From JAAYED01 sp040772225 (GTDB taxonomy: Bacteria > Chloroflexota > Anaerolineae > UBA1429), in the NCBI GenBank assembly GCA_040772225.1, contig JAXGYO010000002.1, positions 496,001 to 560,000 on the forward strand: a stretch of 64,000 nucleotides of DNA, written 5' to 3'. How positions within the stretch are numbered: the stretch's first letter is position 1; each line of letters opens with the position of its first letter. Made by a program: the position numbers and the translations under genes. Positions 60,397 to 64,000 of this stretch are shown piece by piece. A model generated the notes under the pieces. The model searched no databases and was not told the origin of the DNA. It saw only the letters and a program-made list of their open reading frames with translations.

Positions 60397-62814
60397 GTGG
60401 CACTCTTTGGCCCTCCCAACATTGACCGTCTGGTAGCCAATCAAGACATCCCGGGCCTGATCAAGGCCTCCGAGTATGAGCGCGACGCCGACATTCGACG
60501 CCAGGCATGCGAGGCGCTCGGTCTCATGCCCGACGAACAATCCCTCGCCCCACTGATTCGTCGCTTGATCGACAGCGAGTTCGAGGTTCGCGAAGCAGCA
60601 GCTCATGCCCTGGGACAGATGGGCGATCCGCGTGCGATCGACTCACTTGCGGCCGTTATCGAGGGCGAGCAAGAAGACCTTTCACCGGCAGCGATCGAGG
60701 CCCTCGGCTACATCGGCACCGCCGAGGCCGTCCCGACCTTGCTGCTGTGCCTCATGGATGAGCCCCTGGTTGACGTTGCGGTAGAGGCATTGTCCCGCAC
60801 CGGTGCACCCGCGGTGGTGCCGCTGATGGAGATCATCAGGAGCAAGGACAGGGACGAGACACTGAAGGCGGCTGCCTCCAGGGCGCTGCACGGTATGGCA
60901 CCGCAGGTCGCCTATGATCTTGCGCCTCTGGTGGGCGACCGCAGAAGCATGGAACGCTTTATCGCGGCGCGAGCGCTCGGTGAGTTTGGCACCGAGGAGG
61001 CCATCTCCGTGCTCGTCACCATGCTCGGCTCCACTGACCTGCAGCTGCAGCCCCATGTGCAGGCTGCGCTGGCACAAATTGGCACCAATGCGACACCTGC
61101 GCTGGTAGAGGCGCTCGAATCAGAAAGCCGTCTGCAGCAGCGGTCTGCTATCGATGCGCTCGGGCGCATCGCCGACCCCATGGCGGCCGGGCCCCTTGCG
61201 AAGATCATAGCCGGGAACAATCCTGTCTTGCGCGACCTGGCGCTGCAGGCCCTGGCGCGCATCCCTGACGACGCGGCGTTGGAGTCAATCACCGCCGTTC
61301 TGGACGACAAGAACTGGTCCGCCCGCCGGCAGGTGGCAACAGCGCTGGGACTGGCAGGCCGGCGCGACGGCATCCCCGCCCTGCTCCAGCTATTGACGGA
61401 CGAAAACCAGGCCGTACGTCGTTCGGCAGCGGCTTCACTTAGCCAGCTCGGTTGGCGTCCCAATGAAGAAACGGATTCGGTTGCAGCCGCGAGCTATGCC
61501 GTCGCCATGGGCTACTGGAACAGGATCGAGCAGTATGGCGCCGACGCTGTCACACCGATTCTCGCCTTCCTGGCGGAGAATGCCTGGGAGCAACGGCGTC
61601 AGCCCACCGAAATGCTCGTTAAGATCGGCGAGCCTGCGGTAGAACCCTGTATCGAGGCCCTCTCAAACCCCGATCGCGGCGTGCGTCACTCGGCAGCGTA
61701 TGCGCTCGGCAAGATCGGTGACACCCGGGCCGTGCAGCCGCTGATCGGCCTGATGACCGACGGCATCGAGGAAGTGCGCGCCACGGCCGCGCGCAGCCTG
61801 GGCCAGATCGGTGACCCCGCCGCGATCCCCGTCCTGGGGGAGCACCTGACTGACGTCCAGGCCGTCCGTGGCCCCGCTGCCGATGCGCTCGTCCGTATTG
61901 GTGATGAAGGCACACCCGTGCTCCTGGAGGCGCTCAAGTCCGAGGATGCGGGCGTTCGGGCGATCGTCGCCGATGCCCTGGGAAACACCCACTCGCTGGC
62001 CGCCGCAAACGCGCTCATCGATCATCTCACCGATGACGTCGAGCCGGTGCGTCAGGCGGCCGTACGCGGCCTGGTACACCTCGACGAGGTGGCGATCGAA
62101 CCGCTCTATGATCAGATCGACGCAGAGGACGCTCTGGTGCGGGTCTCCGTCGCCGCTATCTTTGGACAGATCGCCCGTCCGGAATGTATCCCTGCGCTTT
62201 ATACTCTGGTGCGGTCACCGGATGAACCCGTTCACATCGCTGCTGCAGCGGCGCTGGAAAAAATCTGGCTCAAGAACGCCGCCAGCACTGAACCCCTTGA
62301 GAACGTCGCCGAAATGTACGTAATGACCTTTACCGACGCCCCTGAGGACGACGAACTGCAGAGCTGGCTGATCTCAGAGGCATTCGGTGATCTGACGACC
62401 GCGCGTCCGGATTTGCAGAGAGTCCATACGCGCATCATGGTAGATCAGAGCCGGTTGCACGAGTCACACGAGTTAACAGCAGATTACGAATATGCCTACG
62501 GTCCCATGTACAACCGGTTTGTGTCATGGATCGAGGCCGAAGGCGGTCTCATCGAGGAATGGGATAGCCGCTTTTACCACCGCGAGATCTCCACGGCAGA
62601 CGAGCCGCCCGCGACGCACGTGGTGTTCCTGTACTATGCGGCCGGCCCCGAGGAAGAGGTGGAAGAGGATCTCGAGCAGGAGACTGACGACAACGGCGGT
62701 GAGGCCGAAGAGGCTGAGGCTGGAGAGGCCAGTGCAGAAACCCTGCGTGACGAGGACGAGGTTGTCGACGAGGCGATAGAAGACGCTGATGCGGATGAGA
62801 CACCGGAGGACTAG
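60397..62814 (+). CDS. HEAT-repeat (PBS-lyase-type) protein with acidic C-terminus
   Basis: An 805-residue soluble protein starting at GTG 60397 behind AAGGAGGCA. Residues about 1-640 are roughly 18 tandem HEAT repeats of about 31-37 residues, with recurring patterns such as VREAAAHALGQMGDPRA and VRHSAAYALGKIGDTRAV. A mixed alpha/beta domain follows (about 640-740), with YEYAYGPMYNRFVSWIEAEGG, and then a tail made nearly only of Glu, Asp and Ala. Such repeats form protein-binding solenoids; no enzyme motif is seen. Monocistronic, with its own promoter and terminator. The partner is unknown. Confidence 0.82.
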   Translation: MALFGPPNIDRLVANQDIPGLIKASEYERDADIRRQACEALGLMPDEQSLAPLIRRLIDSEFEVREAAAHALGQMGDPRAIDSLAAVIEGEQEDLSPAAIEALGYIGTAEAVPTLLLCLMDEPLVDVAVEALSRTGAPAVVPLMEIIRSKDRDETLKAAASRALHGMAPQVAYDLAPLVGDRRSMERFIAARALGEFGTEEAISVLVTMLGSTDLQLQPHVQAALAQIGTNATPALVEALESESRLQQRSAIDALGRIADPMAAGPLAKIIAGNNPVLRDLALQALARIPDDAALESITAVLDDKNWSARRQVATALGLAGRRDGIPALLQLLTDENQAVRRSAAASLSQLGWRPNEETDSVAAASYAVAMGYWNRIEQYGADAVTPILAFLAENAWEQRRQPTEMLVKIGEPAVEPCIEALSNPDRGVRHSAAYALGKIGDTRAVQPLIGLMTDGIEEVRATAARSLGQIGDPAAIPVLGEHLTDVQAVRGPAADALVRIGDEGTPVLLEALKSEDAGVRAIVADALGNTHSLAAANALIDHLTDDVEPVRQAAVRGLVHLDEVAIEPLYDQIDAEDALVRVSVAAIFGQIARPECIPALYTLVRSPDEPVHIAAAAALEKIWLKNAASTEPLENVAEMYVMTFTDAPEDDELQSWLISEAFGDLTTARPDLQRVHTRIMVDQSRLHESHELTADYEYAYGPMYNRFVSWIEAEGGLIEEWDSRFYHREISTADEPPATHVVFLYYAAGPEEEVEEDLEQETDDNGGEAEEAEAGEASAETLRDEDEVVDEAIEDADADETPED

Positions 62815-62836
62815 CGTCACTCGCTAGAGTGTCAGA

Positions 62837-62869
62837 GGGCCGCCCCCTGTTTGGGAGGCGGCCCTTTTT
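62837..62869 (+). terminator. Intrinsic terminator of the HEAT-repeat gene
   Basis: Exact 8-base arms (GGGCCGCC at 62837-62844, complement at 62857-62864), a 12-base loop and TTTTT at 62865-62869. Confidence 0.9.
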
Positions 62870-62879
62870 CGTTACCCTG

Positions 62880-64000
62880 TCAGTGCACCAGTTCCCAGAT
62901 CGGCACAAGCCTCTCTGTCGCCTCGGGTCCGAGGATGACTGGCGTAATGCCGCTCATCTCGCAGAGATAGGTCAGCGCCCGCACCTTATCGCCCACAGTA
63001 CCGTGAACGTGGTTGGCGGGGAACAGCGACAGAAACTGCGCAAAGGAGGCGTGCAGCCGTGCGTGCACATGAGGCCACGTCGGGTCTGTCTGTGCGTTGA
63101 CAGCTCTGGCCTGATCCGGATCCAATTCGAGACTTTCACCCTTGAGGATGGCCATAAAGGGTTTGTCATCCCACAGGCCGATCCTTGCATAGGTCATTGG
63201 GCTGGCCTTGGCGTTGAACTCGACCGAAGCCCCACCTGCCTTGAAGTAGAATTCGAGCGCGGGGTGCAGGGTTATCCGCCTAAAGTTCACCGCCGGATCC
63301 ATACTCTGCTCAGCGTACCAGCTGGCGTGGTTTCCCGAGTTGCACCAGTCCCAGAGGTCCAGGTCCGGCCGATAGAGCCGCACATCCATGAACAGCGAGG
63401 GTAGCCCGCCCGAAATGTACTTGAGCAGCTGCATGGTGATCGCCGCGTTCGAGTCGGCCTCTGTGGCGCAGACTGTGGGCTCCTTGGGCCCATACCAGTC
63501 ATAGGGATCGTTCAGGAGCATCTCAGGGACGTCACCCAGACAAACGTACTCGGTGAGCTCCCGCTGGCCCTTGAGCCCACAAAAGTCGAACCCGTGCTCC
63601 TTGTTGACAATGTTCATCGCCAGATAGAGGCGCAGCTGTGTCTTGAAGGTCTCTGGTGTGAGCATCTTGCCATCGTAACGGATGCGGTCTCCCAGCAGGC
63701 TCTCAAACCAGCGCAAGCCCTTTTCGACCTCCCCCTCATCCACCTGCTGTTCCATCACCTTGGTCAGCAGTAACTGGTCTACCTGCTCCGTGGTGCATCC
63801 CAGCGCCTTGAGTGTTGGCACCAGGTGGAAAAAGCCCGTATCCATGCCCATGGACGCCCCACCGTAGAGCCCATAGACCTCATTTCTGATCGTTGTGTAG
63901 GCTTCGGCCGCACGAATCCAGTCAAAGACATTCTCGTGAACGGCGGCATCGTCGATATCACCCACGATACGGTGCGTGCGGACACCCGCCTGACGTAGCG
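62880..64000 (-). CDS. L-fucose/L-arabinose isomerase-family protein, 5' end beyond the window
   Basis: At least 373 residues of a sugar isomerase-like protein; the frame stays open to the right edge, so the true start lies outside. GTG 63965 is in frame but falls inside the protein, since the codons before it continue the family sequence. Visible: GLYGGASMGMDTG, a typical nucleus of the fucose/arabinose isomerase fold; CATEADSNAAITMQLLKYISG; and GNHASWY near the C-terminal third. The metal-binding Glu-Asp-His set of FucI is only partly recognisable. It probably interconverts an aldose and a ketose. The context to the right is unknown. Confidence 0.78.
   Translation of the reverse strand, partial: LRQAGVRTHRIVGDIDDAAVHENVFDWIRAAEAYTTIRNEVYGLYGGASMGMDTGFFHLVPTLKALGCTTEQVDQLLLTKVMEQQVDEGEVEKGLRWFESLLGDRIRYDGKMLTPETFKTQLRLYLAMNIVNKEHGFDFCGLKGQRELTEYVCLGDVPEMLLNDPYDWYGPKEPTVCATEADSNAAITMQLLKYISGGLPSLFMDVRLYRPDLDLWDWCNSGNHASWYAEQSMDPAVNFRRITLHPALEFYFKAGGASVEFNAKASPMTYARIGLWDDKPFMAILKGESLELDPDQARAVNAQTDPTWPHVHARLHASFAQFLSLFPANHVHGTVGDKVRALTYLCEMSGITPVILGPEATERLVPIWELVH

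Overview
The window reads as a high-GC bacterial chromosome segment, most likely from an anaerobic or facultatively anaerobic member of the Chloroflexota (Anaerolineae-like). The reasons are its gene families: an archaeal-style HMG-CoA synthase/thiolase/DUF35 mevalonate set beside a class II HMG-CoA reductase, a tungsten-type aldehyde ferredoxin oxidoreductase, SelA, a PPi-type phosphofructokinase, an Etf with a fused ferredoxin, and many small zinc-ribbon and membrane proteins. The taxon is an inference; there is no rRNA or tRNA gene here. Genes are dense. Sixteen sigma70-type promoters of the form TTGNNN-16/17-TANNNT can be read directly, and several intrinsic terminators separate the transcription units.

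Left part (1-16.9 kb, mostly + strand): the edge of rarA, two small membrane proteins, the early mevalonate cluster (mvaA, HMG-CoA synthase, thiolase, DUF35 protein), a mannonate-dehydratase-like TIM barrel, guaA, a PP2C-like/transmembrane/beta-propeller protein, tsaD, an alkyltransferase-like protein, a cytoplasmic molybdopterin oxidoreductase with its Fe-S subunit, and selA. Next (16.9-27.2 kb, - strand) is a long tight gene string that begins with mevalonate kinase. It continues through a membrane protein, two glycosyltransferases, a DUF2207 membrane protein with an 11-unit His-Ser-Ala-Cys tail, a radical SAM/SPASM enzyme with an N-terminal PqqD-like domain, a coiled-coil protein, a winged-helix/zinc-ribbon membrane protein and a lipoprotein metallopeptidase. 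The Cys-tail protein plus its translationally linked radical SAM enzyme is the best candidate for an undescribed modification system.

Middle (27.3-45.4 kb): an acidic lipoprotein, aldehyde ferredoxin oxidoreductase, a degenerate MDR dehydrogenase with a sugar epimerase, PPi-phosphofructokinase, a ferredoxin-reductase-like flavoprotein, a DegT/StrS aminotransferase, an etfBA/helical protein/SDR/zinc-ribbon operon, an enolase-superfamily acid-sugar dehydratase, a uroporphyrinogen-decarboxylase-like protein, and the primary sigma factor behind a long structured leader.

Right part (45.5-64 kb): purA, then guaB-purL-purQ-purB-purC-purE-purF-purD-purM-purN, with overlapping or closely spaced reading frames. 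With guaA at 7.4 kb this covers nearly all of de novo purine synthesis; purH/purP/purO and purK are absent. PurL carries a fused double PurS-like region, and PurC and PurE resemble the two halves of animal PAICS. The window closes with an archaemetzincin-like protein whose catalytic Glu is replaced, a HEAT-repeat protein, and a fucose-isomerase-family gene that runs off the edge.
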